This document shows positions 44,141 through 60,309 of a DNA stretch of 64,000 bases, one piece after another. The translations under genes were made by a program, and so were the position numbers. Positions within the stretch are counted from its first letter, which is position 1. Each line of letters opens with the position of its first letter. The notes under the pieces are model-generated. The model searched no databases. It was not told where the DNA came from and saw nothing but the letters and a program-made list of their open reading frames with translations. This DNA comes from Margaritifera margaritifera (Eukaryota > Mollusca > Bivalvia > Unionida > Margaritiferidae). The stretch lies in assembly GCA_029931535.1 (NCBI GenBank), contig JAQPZY010001436.1, positions 2,197,001 through 2,261,000 of the forward strand, given 5' to 3'.

Positions 44141-44758
44141 ATAAAAAATAAAGTTTCCAAAATAAATCATAAAAAATGTAAAATATCAAAAACAGTGTAA
44201 AAAATTAAAAATAATATTAACAATATTTTTTTAAAACATGACATATTTTACAAAAGTGACACAAAATCTAAACAAATTAACAATTTTAATCACTTCAAGA
44301 AATTATGTTTAAAAATGAAGTATTTTAAAAGATTTACAAGTTACAAAGGAATTAAAATATTCTAAAGTTGAACAAAATTAAAAGCTGAAAAAAATATAAA
44401 AATTATACAAATGTAAAAATTTAAACTTTAAGAAAACTGTACAATCAATAATGTAAACAATTTAAATGTTTTTTCAAAAATTATTTTTTAAACACAATAC
44501 ACATTCTTTTAAAATTAGCATAATTTTACCCCTCCCCCCCCCAAAAAAAAAAAGCAAATAAGTTTACAAATTATAAACAAAATTTAGAAACAAAATAATT
44601 TTGTATTTCAATATTAGCCCTCTAGAAAGTCAAGAAATGATCGAAGGAAAGAATAAATGAGCTTTGAAGAATTTTAAAAAAAAAACATGATTAATAAAAA
44701 CATTTTAAAAAATAATTAGGATCTTTATTATTTTTTTCAAAGACAGTCAGTGGAAATA
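44141..44758. other. Very AT-rich, nothing recognised
   Basis: A-rich on the + strand with no feature beyond a C8-A10 run near 44527-44550. Confidence 0.4.
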
Positions 44759-44759
44759 A

Positions 44760-44935
44760 TTGGTTTGGTTTGGTGTTTTACGGCACGGCAACAAACGTAG
44801 GTTATATAGATCCGAGGCAGGTGGGGTCAAGTGCCTTGTCCAATGACGCACTGGGGTAGCCGACCTGGGCTAATCCCGAAACCCACAATCTTTTTCGGTC
44901 ACGAGTCCTGTACGCTAACCACTGAATTACTAGTA
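44760..44935 (-). mobile_element. tRNA-derived SINE, second family
   Basis: On the minus strand: TAATTCAGTGGTTAGCGTAC (A box region) near 44930, GTGGGTTTCGGGATTA (a worn B box) near 44885, then GGACAAGGCACTTGACCCC, a tail shared with L2/CR1-like LINEs, and ending in ACCAAACCAAACCAA. No target duplication is evident. Confidence 0.7.
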
Positions 44936-46060
44936 GCTTCTTTTGAACTGCGGGATGGTGCACCAAGCCTGTTCTACATCCTTAAGCCCGAGGTAGATGG
45001 GGAGAAGGAAATGGAATTTAAAAAAAGAAAAATGTATTGATGCAAAACTTTCAAGAAATTGCGAAGAATGGAATGAAGTTTTGACAATAATTAAGTTTGA
45101 CAGTTTTGTGCATTTATCTGCCATGTGTAATTGAAAAATAAAGAGACAGGGAGAGAGAGTAAAAATAAACAGAATGACAACGGTCCAAACACACCATCAC
45201 ACACTCACACTATATTAGTCCGATGGTTATGCAGGTCAGTAGCTTTATACACACGGGTTTACTTCTTCACACAGGGATGTGTCTATGTATATTTGTATTA
45301 AATGGCTCTCCGTATGCCTGTCTGAATGTCTATCTGTCTGCATGTCTGAATGGATGTATGTTTGATCACTTGATCACATGCAAGCATACTCATTTGGGTA
45401 TATATATATATATATATATACATATATATTGTTAACACACGTGCAGATGTATGTTGTCGTGCATGTTTCGACTGAAAAAGAGTAAAATATTACTACTACT
45501 AGCTTTTATAGCATGTATAGAAAAATACAGTTATTATACTTTATTATGTCTTATTCATACATTGACTCAGAATTCTCAGCACTGCTGACAATAAGGCTTA
45601 CATAGTCCTAAACCTCTATAGACATGTCTGTGAATGTACTAGTACAAAAAGGAACATGTGACTATACGTAAAAGAAGGTAGCTTGGATGGGGAAAAAGTC
45701 CACTTTGTAAGAATTTTCTGGACCTCTCACGGGGGCGAGGAGGGGGGGGGGGACTTTTCAAATGCACTACACACAAATGTTGGAGTAAAACGTCAACAAA
45801 AAAAAAATCAAAGCAACCCAAACAGGAGGAAGCTGTGTTATACAAAATGATGTGAACTGTATGTAAGTTTAATTTCAAAAGATAAGAGCTACTGAAAATG
45901 CAGAGAAATTCGTGTGCTATACCTATTTTATTACGCATAAATACTCTCTTCTTCATATATTTTTATTTCTTGTAATTTTTTAGTTCATTTTCTGTACTAG
46001 ATTCTCGCCTTTATGTACTAATTGTACTCTCTTTTCTTGACTCGATCTTCGTTCTTCTGA
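44936..46060. other. No gene recognised
   Basis: (TA)n at 45402-45421, a G-run at 45741-45751, and short open frames only. Confidence 0.4.
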
Positions 46061-46061
46061 A

Positions 46062-47920
46062 CTAGATACTCGCTACTAGAATGTAAGTAAACCTCGCAAA
46101 GCAACTGAGTGCACTACTGGGTATTGAGCAACACATTGCTGTTTCATGTAATCCCTTGTCGTCCGTAGCTTGTAACAAGTAACAGACTTGACCGGTTTCC
46201 ATCATCAGGTGTCGGCGCTGACCCAAAATGCTCTCCAGGAGTGCGCTGACTGAGTTGATAAGACTCATTTCGGAACCGATTAGCTTTTCCATCGCTCCTC
46301 TCTCTTGCGCCAAATCTAATGTGATGCTTCCTCAGCCTGTTTGCCAACCTTGGCAACTAATTTCCTGCAATCCAGATGACTCCATAGGCACCAAAAAGGA
46401 CTGGGCTGCGAAGTCACGGCATCATATTTCCACAGGTAGATTCCAGGCCTTCCATCCTTTCTGCTGGCACTCATGGATAAGTTGCTAATACTTGGCCAAA
46501 TTTCTTTCGTGGACCTCGTCCATTCTTGCTTCCAATGGCAATGTCAGTTCCAACAAAATCAACTGCTTGGTACCTCTTCACCAAAATATAATATCAGGTC
46601 TGATGTTGGTGTCACATATGTCACTTAGATACTTCAGCTGTCCTTTTACATCTGCCTGCATTTCCGAATCCTGTACTGTTATCAAGATGCTTCTTGCTTT
46701 AGTCTTCTGCCTCTGTGTCTCATCGCTTCTCACAAAGCTGATGAAGTTGTCTCTGCTTCTCATTTGATCTTTCTTTCTCCTTGCTATATACAAACTGGCA
46801 GCAATCTCAGCAAGCACTTGGTCATAACGCCAATGATAACGACCATCTGTCAAAGCTACATTGCAGGATGACAGCACGTGATCTAAATTTGCAAGTCTTC
46901 CACAAAGTATGCAGTTTGCTTCATCAGTTAGTCTCCATGTTCTGAGGTTCGCTGGTGTAGGAAGAACATAATACACTGAGCATAAGAGGAAACTGATTTT
47001 CTGGGCATCAGCTCGCCATATGTCGCTCCAAGACAGTTTCCTGGCTCTCGCAGCTTCCGAGCGTAACCAATACCTTTGCTTCTTCAAGCCGACAGCTTAG
47101 GTTGTCTGTCTTCCTCTACTACAAGACGTACTTCTTTCTGGACCATGGCACCCTCCTCTTGGATGCTTGATGATTGCCACGTATTTCTTTTCACACTTCC
47201 CAGCCCCAACCTTCTTGCTGCTACTATGCCTACTATATCACTGTGTCACAGTCTGGATTTTGTCTCTTCAAATGCCGTTGCTGCCACCCACTTTCTTCCT
47301 GTCCGTACCTCCACTGCTGCCTCTCTCACCTTCTTATCTGCACTGTCGTTCAACATCATCACCTGTCTGGCCTTGGTCACCTTGAACTCCTCTGTTACTG
47401 CGATACAGGTAACTGAAGCTTGCTGCCGGTACTGTACAAGATCTTCTAACATCCATATACCTTCTGGTACTGACTTGGATGTAATTGTCATATTATCCAC
47501 GAAGGCCCTTGTAGGAGTCTGCCGAAATCCGGAAGACATAAGTGGTCCTCTGATCATCTTCTATGTTGATTTCACAAGGAGATATATTGAGGCTGAAAAG
47601 AATACCACCGAAATGGTACCGTCTGTTATGATGCCAACTTTTAATCTTTGCTATGCTGTTGTATAGTCTGACACAGTGAAACGCATTTTGAAGTTGTCGA
47701 GGTTGTGTTGAATCATGTCCCTGAACTTCTTTGGTGCACGATACTTCTCTAGAGTCAGGTTCACCAATTTGTGTGGAATACTGCCATGTGCGTTGGCGAG
47801 ATCTAACCACAACACTGTCAGATCGCCTTTGTTTTCCTTGGCATTCTGGATGATCTTGGTTAAGACGCTTGTATGCTCAAGGCAACCAGATACTCCTGGA
47901 ACTCCAGCTTTCTAAACTTA
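46062..47920 (-). pseudogene. Decayed non-LTR retrotransposon reverse transcriptase
   Basis: Read on the minus strand from 47920 to 46062, pieces in shifting frames match one animal retrotransposon family: LWLDLANAHGSIPHKLVNL (palm motif A region, near 47815-47760), KVGIITDGTISVVFFSA, then TRAFVDNMTIT (motif C, near 47500), EEFKVTKARQVMML, VREAAVEVRTGRKW, RARKLSWSDIWRADA, VLPTPANLRTW, a zinc-knuckle C-x2-C-x7-H-x4-C (46913-46865), GRYHWRYDQVL and RPDIIFW. A TAG interrupts the palm (near 47665), the catalytic FxDD is FVDN, and sequence between motif C and EEFKVTK appears deleted. The longest intact piece is 46578-47087. The 5' side stops at a (TA)n tract. It is dead beyond doubt; the clade is not assigned. 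Confidence 0.85.
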
Positions 47921-47946
47921 AGTACCGATGTACTTGTTCTCCAGCA

Positions 47947-47972
47947 TGCATATATATATATATATATATATC
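47947..47972. repeat. (TA)n microsatellite at the 5' edge of the reverse transcriptase remnant
   Basis: About 13 TA units immediately beyond the point where reverse transcriptase similarity ends. Confidence 0.9.

Positions 47973-52182
<4,210 letters not shown>

Positions 52183-52250
<68 letters not shown>
52183..52250. repeat. (CT)n microsatellite
   Basis: About 33 uninterrupted CT units. Confidence 0.98.
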
Positions 52251-52255
<5 letters not shown>

Positions 52256-53564
52256 TGTTTTTCCTGACCAACTATGTCTTATTTGCCATTGGAAAAACGG
52301 CATTTGACTAAATGAGAATCGTTTTTCACATACAAAGATTTCAAGTAAAGATATATACATTTCTAGGAGGTAGTCAAGAACTTATAGAAATTATTATGCT
52401 CTATATTAAGATTAATATTCTGATACAATTTATAGTCACTTACGGAAAAATCACTTATCATCTCAGTTTACTGAAACTATATAATCGAAAGCATAACATA
52501 TCTTTTTTTAAAAGTGACCAAGTATCATTTTGATCAAAAAGTTGCAGGTCAAACATACAATTTCTCTTCAACTGCATTCACCTTTGTGTATACCTATTAT
52601 TTGTCAATTGCAACAATTCAATGCTACAAACAGGAAGATGCTGGCTCCCGTTAAGGCAGTAACAGAAAGCAGTAAAAGATTGCATTTTGGCGTCAATGAC
52701 GTTACAATTCAGTCGTGTGTAAAGTACTGTGTAAAAACAAAACAAAACAAAACAAAAATAAAATTAAAAAATACAACAACAACAGAACAACAAAAGAAAC
52801 AAAACAACAACAACATGATTTATAAGCTTTTCCTTCGATGAATGACACCATATAAAGAAAAAAAACAAAATATTTTCAACTCCAGGAGCTCATATAATAT
52901 ATGCCGTATATACGCTGAATTTGATCTTTAAATGAACTGATTAAATCCAGTAAGGGAGTGAAAGCTTTGTGTTCATCAATGACGATTCTAAATACTACGA
53001 TCACCATTCTGTACTTAGTGAAAGAAACCTATCACCACGCAAACAGTGAATTTAAAGGGCACTATCCACAGAGCAGTAAAAACATGCACACCAAATAAAT
53101 ATTGTATTTAAATGGGAGCGGATTCAGAATGACCGTTGGCCATGCTGATTTGTCATGTCCATCATGTTTCTTTAATTCAACTCATTTATATTTGATATAC
53201 ATTGGTGAAGAATGTTATTAATTGAAGTGCGATATTTTCAGGTTTTCTGAAAGTTTTCATATCGCTATACGACTTTCCAAAACAAAGCACAACATTAATT
53301 TTGAAGACAGTTAGATGTTCTATAAGAATAGCAAGAAAGAGCATAGAGGGATTTCCTATAGCAAGTGAAAAACATGTGCGGAATGAAGCGTTCTTGAAAA
53401 CTTTGACAATAAATAAAACTTGTTTCCTGGTGATTGTGCCCCATATTGAAATTGTGAGTCCCAAATAGCTTTACAGCTCCTAGAATCAACAGACTCAGAT
53501 TTTTACACATTTCACATTTTAAAAAAAATTGTTTAATATCCATTTATTTTGGTACGTCAGTAAG

Positions 53565-53749
53565 TTTTTTTTTATGGGTTTAACGCCATTTTTTCAGCAC
53601 ATGAACCACCGACCCACGGGGGGCTACTGGCAAGCTTTCTCACATAACCACATTGGCCGAGCCCGAGACTCGAACCCACGCGGACAGAGGTGAGATGGCA
53701 GTGATCGGTAAAGGCGAGCGCCTTAGACCACTCGGCCACTCGGAGTCCC
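53565..53749 (-). mobile_element. tRNA-derived SINE (shorter form) with target duplication
   Basis: Minus strand: GAGTGGCCGAGTGGTCTAAGG (A box), GTGGGTTCGAGTCTCGGG (B box), tail GGCGTTAAACCCATAAAAAA. It is bounded by GTACGTCAGTAAG on both sides (53552-53564 and 53751-53763). The corresponding site in duplicate copy C (near 59660, GGTACGTCAATAATTTTAAT) has no insertion, so the boundaries are confirmed by an empty site. Confidence 0.95.
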
Positions 53750-54214
53750 GGTACGTCAGTAAGAATGAAATGCTACGAAACCCTGGCTATCTTATCGTCA
53801 TCTAAATCGCAACAACCATCAAACCATCAGGAGTACAGTTCTTGTGGAATGTATATACTCTCTAAGAAAGGTGCTTGAATTTTATCTTTGGTTGGCTGTT
53901 TTTGCTAAATATGTCTACGATCACTTGTTGTGAACTGAGCAAGATGCCAATCTGGTAGATGCAGAACATTCAATACTGTGCGTACATGTAATACTTTCAA
54001 ATCGGGTCACTGGCTATAATATCGGCGTCCTTGTCTTATTTCTAGAATTCTACGTTTGTTTCGTTACATTTATGGGTGTCTTTTATTTCTAATACGTATA
54101 TTGTAGACCTGATCCATATTATGTTTCTTCTCTTCAAATACGTTTCACCCTGATTTAAATGATATTTAAATCTTGGAGCCACTAAAGCATGTGTACGCAT
54201 GACAAGGTTTATAA

Positions 54215-54560
54215 AAAAAAAAAAAAAAAATTGTATCAACTGCTAGTGACAAAGATAACAGCAACATCGAAGATAAAGAAAAGGGGAGGTGGTCCTTCCT
54301 TCTTCTTCTTGCAGTTATCGTTTTGTTTGTTTTATGTTTGGGGAAGGTGTTGATATTTTAGATGTTGTGAGAGCTGCTGCTGATGATGAGGAAGAGGAGG
54401 ATGAAAATCAGGAAAATGTGATTTATACATATTACAAATGTGGTAAGGAAAATATCCCTCAAATCTGCACTGCAATTTTATCTCGTATTCTCACAACTTT
54501 TTCTGCCATGGGCACATCAATATTCACCCATAATGGTTTCAAACATATTTTTTTTAAATT
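54215..54560 (+). other. Insertion in copy A with an acidic open frame
   Basis: This segment is absent from duplicate C. It starts with an A-run and TTCTTCTTCTTGCAG, then a frame including DILDVVRAAADDEEEEDENQ, then AT-rich sequence. TCAACTGCTAGTGACAAAGA near 54236 recurs as TCAACTGCTAGTAACGAAGA near 54755. It may be part of an element related to the transposase remnant to its right. The protein is not recognised. Confidence 0.35.
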
Positions 54561-54719
54561 ATTGTTTTATTTACATGAACCATGACATAACAAAAGTTTC
54601 CCTCCAAATGTCTAATTACCTCTCTAGAGCTAAAAATTGACGTTACAACATTGACGTATTTTTTGAATATATATGATGACACGAGATTTATATAACAGGG
54701 TTATAAATCTGATTTTTTT

Positions 54720-55124
54720 TATTCTGTCCGCCAATTACACGCCTGAATAACCGCTCAACTGCTAGTAACGAAGATGGCAGCAACGGATCTAAGATATTTG
54801 ATAATCCGACCTTTGACCACTACCTGTTGACCACCACGACGATTGATCACTGCGATGTTTGATCAAAGCGCAGTTATCCGATCGTCGAGAAATCAATTGT
54901 TAAATTGGTACATTTAATTTGTTTGATCACAGAGAAATTGATTATTTAATTGGTATATTTATTCTGATAGATATTTTTGATTCGTCTTAAATATATAAAC
55001 TATTCACAAATTCTCATCGTCATAAGTACAGTGTTTGATCAAAGCGCTGTTTGATCAAAACGGCGTTGGCCGATAATTGAACATCCTCGTGTTAAATTGG
55101 TATATTTAAAAGTGGTCGGTAGAG
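54720..55124. repeat. ~200-bp direct repeat upstream of the transposase remnant
   Basis: TGTTTGATCAAAGCGCAGTT ... TTAAATTGGTACATTTAA (54853-54930) is echoed by TGTTTGATCAAAGCGCTGTT ... TTAAATTGGTATATTTAA (55030-55112). This may be the terminal region of the MULE-type element. Confidence 0.5.
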
Positions 55125-56335
55125 AAGATCGTGAGCATACTCACGCAGGCAACGTCGCCAAGGCGCTCGCACGCAAAGCTGTCGGAAATATGAAGACGAA
55201 GATGAAGGAGATCAATGTTACCCAAACGCAGTTCAAGGACCTATTGCACCATCGCTGCCAGACCACGTTTTGATGGCTCTACCTAAACGTTCGATAATCA
55301 GTCGGGTTCTGCAGCATCACCTAAATAAGATGCAAATGAACGAGGATGCATGAGACATGCTGCCGCCAAATCCAATGGACTTAACATTTGATATCCCACA
55401 GAACTTCTCTGGGTCCCTTCTCCTCGATTCTGGCGCAGGAAACGATCGTATCATTATTCTAGGATGCAAAGAATTGATTGATGGACTCGCTAGGGCGTCC
55501 GGTTGGCTGATGGAACGTCTAAAGTGGTTCCCTTATTGTTATTCCAGCTATACACGGTTCATTTCCAGTTCGTGAGTGGCTGTACTCCGGCTGCAATGTA
55601 TTGTCTCATGCCAAACAAAACTTGCCCACTTACGACCGTCTTCTAACAGAAATCAAACGCCCTATCCCAAACGCTGATCCTTGTGTTATTCTGCTTAACT
55701 CTGAACAGCAGCAATGGCAGCTTTCAACGATGCATTCGGTACCGCCACCGTGACTGGTTGCTATTTTCACCCATGCCCAAGCGTTCAACTAAAAGGAAAC
55801 GAACTCGGATTGAAGGTAATATATGAAACCGACGATGCGATACGCAAGCATACGCAGACTATCAGCACTGGCTTACGTCACCGTGGAGGCTCTTGAACTC
55901 CTCGGCGATTCCATGAGCATATGGATGAACTGGTCTCCTACTTCGAGCACACGCATGTAAGGGGTCGTCGTGGACGGGGTTGGGTGTGGGGTGTGACGAC
56001 TATGGTGCTCCACTCTTACCAATCAACCAATGGAATAAACGTGATGCAGCAGCAGATCGCATCGCTCGCACTACCAATCTCGTCGAAGGGTGGCATCACG
56101 GAATCCATTGATTGTTCGGATGTTCTCATCCAACTTTGTGGCTTTTCCTATACGGACTTCAGAAGGCAGCCAGAAACATAAGGCATCGTTCTTGCGGGCT
56201 ATGTCTGGTGTGGTACAACCGGCGCATAAAAGGTATCGACTGTTGCATGATAGACTTGCTAGTGCCATCGCACGGAGAAACGGACATATTGACCTTCCTC
56301 CGTGTCATGGCTTACCTGTCACACGCCTAACTCCG
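55125..56335 (+). pseudogene. MULE-type transposase remnant
   Basis: In order and across several frames: HTHAGNVAKALARKAV (a segment that follows FLYWCH-type DNA-binding domains in this family), LPDHVLMALPKRS, PPNPMDLTFDIP, DRIIILGCKELIDGLARA, LADGTSKVVP (first catalytic Asp kept), LYTVHFQFVSG, PTYDRLLTEIKRPIP, VILLNSEQ (where the family usually has an Asp-containing VDFE-like motif), TVTGCYFHPCPSVQ, INQWNKRDAAADRIARTTN, LVEGWHHGIH, SHPTLWLFLYGLQ and ILTFLRVMAYLSH at the end. Stops (TGA near 55273 and 55353) and several frameshifts make it non-functional. GC content is clearly higher than the flanks. Family assignment rests on remembered motifs. Confidence 0.8.
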
Positions 56336-56847
56336 TAACTGTTTTCTAGTTTGCAGGCAAAGCAAATTATGTCCGTGTACAAATAGGTCTAATTCAATGG
56401 GAAGGATAAATTCATTCGAAATAGAAGTTGAAGCAACTAGGAATTGAACTATCCCCACTGAAAAGGTGTGTCGGACGTAGACTTTCAACTTTCGTCTTGA
56501 CCGTTATTAAATTACGTCATCGAATAATGAGTCTTATCACATAGTTGGTACACTTTACATACAGTGTGTGCAGTTTAATATTTTTTATATGTTAACATAT
56601 CACTTTATGTGAATCTGATTGGTCCAAATAAGCCCATGAAATTCTTGCGCAGTATTCTCTTCAAAAAATTGGCTGCGACTGTGAGAATTTTCCTTCCCCC
56701 GTCTTCTGGAACTTTTTTTTTTTACTATTACTGTCAACATTTTTGCGGCCATTTTTCGAATCGATTGCCCAAGGGGCATTAAGAAAAAAGGTTACGTCTT
56801 TCGGAATATGGCCAATTTACGCCATGGGGGCTCGTTACGGTGAGTGG
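56336..56847. other. No gene recognised
   Basis: A T-run at 56710-56722. It probably includes the right end of the transposase element, but no inverted repeat was identified. Confidence 0.4.
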
Positions 56848-57719
56848 TGTTACGACCCTATGGTATGAAAAAACGTAACAAAAAGAAAGTGAAACCAACA
56901 ATGTTTGTGAAAATCAACAAACAATTTATTTCTAAATAATTAACGTGAAAATCAAAATACACTTACAATATCGTGTATTAAAATCCAAATGATCCAATAA
57001 TTATTAGTGTCCTAATCACAAGTCCTGTATATATATAAACTATAAAATGTTCCAAATGAATGAATGTTCCAAGTTAATGAATGTTCCAAATGAATCTTCG
57101 TAATGAACGAATGTTCTGAATGAAATATTGTTCCGAATGAATGAGTCTGTAATGTTCCGATGTACCAACGATAATGTAATCCAGATCATTTATAAGAATG
57201 TTCACAGGCATCCGAGAAAGTCCTATATATAACTCCAAATGTTAGCGAGTACTCCAGGTAGCTCTGATGAATGGTCCAATAAATAATTCCTTTCGAATTA
57301 TTTATATAGCAATACAGCATTACGGCATTACAGGATTACAAGATTCCAGCTCAGCTATTATTTCAAACATCTGATGATTCCAGCTGATCGTAAAAACAGA
57401 TCTTTTCAACTCACGATATTAAATGGAATGAATATAATTCGTATATTCAGATCTTTTATACATTTTGCAAATGGCACATTTCACAACAGGAACGGTGTCA
57501 TATTACGACCCAGAATGCAATACTAAATGCGTCTATTTAGTGGAAATATACTGGAAGAATGGTAAACAGCTCTGACCTTGAACAAAAGGTCAGTAAATAC
57601 CTTGTTGACATCTTTTTTCAAACTTAAAGTGCGATTCACTATTGGACACAATTTTAAAGTACAGTCAGAGGCCAAAAGTTCAGGCACATTATAGATTCAA
57701 TATACATAATTCTGTAACA
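56848..57719 (+). mobile_element. Solo LTR, 872 bp
   Basis: Starts TGTTACGACC and ends TCTGTAACA, the TG...CA boundaries with a short inverted repeat (TGTTAC/GTAACA) expected of long terminal repeats, and is flanked by GTGG on both sides (56844-56847 and 57720-57723; AGTGG if the shared A is counted). ATATATATAAAC at 57029-57040 could be its TATA box, giving + orientation. An internal imperfect repeat of ATGTTCCAAATGAATGA occurs at 57045-57150. A 4-5-bp target duplication and the length fit Ty3/Gypsy LTRs. No internal retroelement region is present, so it is a solo LTR left by recombination. Confidence 0.75.
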
Positions 57720-57733
57720 GTGGGTTGAAGGCT

Positions 57734-57780
<47 letters not shown>
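57734..57780. repeat. (GT)n microsatellite
   Basis: About 23 GT units, 14 bp beyond the solo LTR. Confidence 0.97.
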
Positions 57781-57783
<3 letters not shown>

Positions 57784-58364
57784 CCTGTAACATGGACCCC
57801 TGACAAGCGTGGTTCAAATGTTAACCTAAAGGAGTAAATAAACTCACCTCTGTTTAGAGAAGAATATGGACAAATGCCGGTCTACCAACTGACAGAAAGT
57901 TTTCCAACCACAGCAATGATCCAAATCAAATAATGCAAATATCCGGTCACAAATACATTAAACCTGGAATTACTTTACTCAGCAACATCTTTCGTCTAGA
58001 TTTAGTACAATTTTTGCATCCAGTAATCATCCCTTCACATGAATATCCAACAACTGGAATGGTACTTTTTATGCCGTATACTGCATCCACAGTAGGAACT
58101 GACACGATCTAGGTGGAAACATTGTAAATATTCTCATTGACATCGATGTATTGTATATGGCGCGTCTAACCTAACCCGAGTGAATTATGTGACATCACAC
58201 ATGAATTTCCATAGGAGATCCAGTATTGAAATATGATGTTATCTGTGTCAAATGTTCTATTGATTTTGAAGGACAGTTGCTCTGTGAATTTTAATTTGAT
58301 AAAATCTACTTTTAAATGTTACTGGTTATAGAACTGCGCATTATTAATTCAACTAGCGTCTGGG

Positions 58365-58400
<36 letters not shown>

Positions 58401-58559
58401 GCTCAACAATTGAAAGGTGCATCGTCTGAGCCAGAATGAACGAAACTATTTATTCTTCTTCCTCACTAAACTATTTATTTCCATTAAAATAAAAACTGTG
58501 ACAAACTGAGTCTCAAATGGATAATGAATTAATATTTAATAATTTTAATAATGTGTCGT
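57781..58559. other. No gene recognised; 31-base T run
   Basis: A T-run at about 58368-58398, possibly the tail of a minus-strand retroposed sequence, though no body was recognised. Confidence 0.4.
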
Positions 58560-58894
58560 ACGTAGCTAGGTCCTTTTCGCCAGTCGTGAATAGTGTTAAG
58601 TTAAGCGCTTAATGGTCGCGTGCATTATTAAGCAGATTAAATAAGGTCAGTTGTTAAAGGAATTGATAAACTCCAGTAAGAGATCTTCAGATTATAGAAA
58701 AGCTTTAATATCGCCATACAACTTTTCAAGAAAAGAACAACATTAATTTTGAAGACAATCAGATTTCTTATAAGAATTTCAAGAAAAAGCTAAGGGAGAT
58801 TTCTATAAAAAGTTCAAGAAAAAATATCGGAATATCCATAAGATTTTTTTTGTGTGACACTATATGTTGTAAGAAAAGTTTAATATTATCGCCC
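58560..58894. repeat. Local duplication unit, copy B (internally deleted)
   Basis: Shares AATTGATAAACTCCAGTAAGAG and GCTTTAATATCGCCATACAA with copies C and D but jumps directly from the first phrase to the second, lacking about 290 bp. Confidence 0.75.
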
Positions 58895-59074
58895 AGTCGT
58901 GAATATTGTTCAGTTAAGCCCTGAAAGCTCTTGTGCATAATTAAGTAGATTATATATGGTTAATAGTAGAACGAACCGATAAACTCCAGTAAGATAATTT
59001 AAGTTTTGCGTTCATCAATGACGATTCTAAAGACAAACAATCCCCATTCTCTACTTATGCAGAGAAACTTATTA

Positions 59075-59106
<32 letters not shown>

Positions 59107-60300
59107 AATTCAAATGGCGATGTCAACAGAGAACGTGAAAAAAATTGCACTCCTAAGATGGGAGCCCGTTGAGCATTACCGTTGTCCATGACGATTTGTC
59201 ATGTACATCATGTTTCTTCAATTTTACTCGATAATACATTGTATTTGCTATACACTGGCGTTGAATTTTGTTATGTTAGTGCGAGATCTTAGAATAGCTT
59301 TAATATCGCCATCCGACTTTACAAGAAAAGCACAACATTAATTTTGAAGACAATCATATTTCCTATAAGAATTGTAAGAAAAATCTATGTGATATTTCCT
59401 ATGAAAGGGCAAGAAAAAGTGTCGGATCATCCATAAGATTCTTTTTCTTTCTGCAACTATTTATTTCAAGAACACTTGTATTGTTGCTTATGACAAAAAT
59501 CCCTCAAACATATGCGTATCAAGAGAATGAAATGACAATACATTAAACTTATTTGCTGGTTATTGTACGCCAAATTTAAAATTTAAGCCAGAAATAGCTT
59601 TTCAGCTGCTAAAAACAAAAGCCTAATATGTTTCGAGAAAAAATACATATCTATTGATTTGGTACGTCAATAATTTTAATGAGAGACTGTAAATGCGACA
59701 CATTAATCGGACCAATAATAAAACAGTAAAGAGAAATGTATGAGCTCTCCAAAAAAGGTGCTTGAATTTTGTCTATGCCTGGCTATTTGTTGCTATGAAA
59801 TAGGGATAGTATGACTTTGTGTGAACTGAGCAATGTGGCAAAGTCGTGGATGCAGAACATTCAATACCATGCGTGCATGTAATACTTTAAAATAGGGCCA
59901 TTTACTAGAGTATTGGCGTTCTTGTCTTATTTCTAGAATTCTACGTTTCTTTCGTTACAATTATGGGTATCTTTTATCTGTAAACTTGATCGAAATGTTT
60001 CTTTTCTTCAAATACGTTGAAACCTAATTTTATGTTCAATATATCCGATTTACACGTGTTATTTAGATCTCGGAACCATTAAAGCATGTTTACACTTTTC
60101 GCCACTAAAAGTTTTAAATATTTTTTTTTCTTAATTTTCTATTCAGGTGAACCATGACATAAGAAAAAGTTTTCCTCCAAGGTCTCAATACCTCTGTATA
60201 CGGCTAATGTTAAAAATGACGTTACAACGTCGAAGCACTGTTTGCACTAAATATAATGACACGAGACTAATGTTGATAAGTAATCTAGAACATTGTTACA
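58895..60300. repeat. Local duplication unit, copy C
   Basis: The most complete copy without the SINE and without the 54215-54560 insertion. Includes (AC)n at 59078-59101. Confidence 0.8.
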
Positions 60301-60309
60301 ATTGACAGC

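Larger units (their letters stand above)
52920..54710. repeat. Local duplication unit, copy A (interrupted)
   Basis: Matches copies C (58895-60300) and D (60310-60990) through shared phrases: TTGTGTTCATCAATGACGAT, CATGTTTCTTTAATTCAACTC, CACAACATTAATTTTGAAGA, GTGCTTGAATTTTATCTTTG, TTATTTCTAGAATTCTACG and TGAACCATGACATAA. Copy A has gained a SINE (53565-53749) and about 350 bp (54215-54560) absent from copy C. No function was recognised. Confidence 0.8.

Noticed and set aside
47076..47666. A 196-codon + strand open frame
   Set aside because: It is antisense to the reverse transcriptase remnant, whose conserved motifs are on the minus strand.
57719..57740. Primer-binding site after the LTR, implying a full retrotransposon
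   Set aside because: Sequence after the LTR repeats the GTGG target and then runs into (GT)n. No internal retroelement coding region follows.
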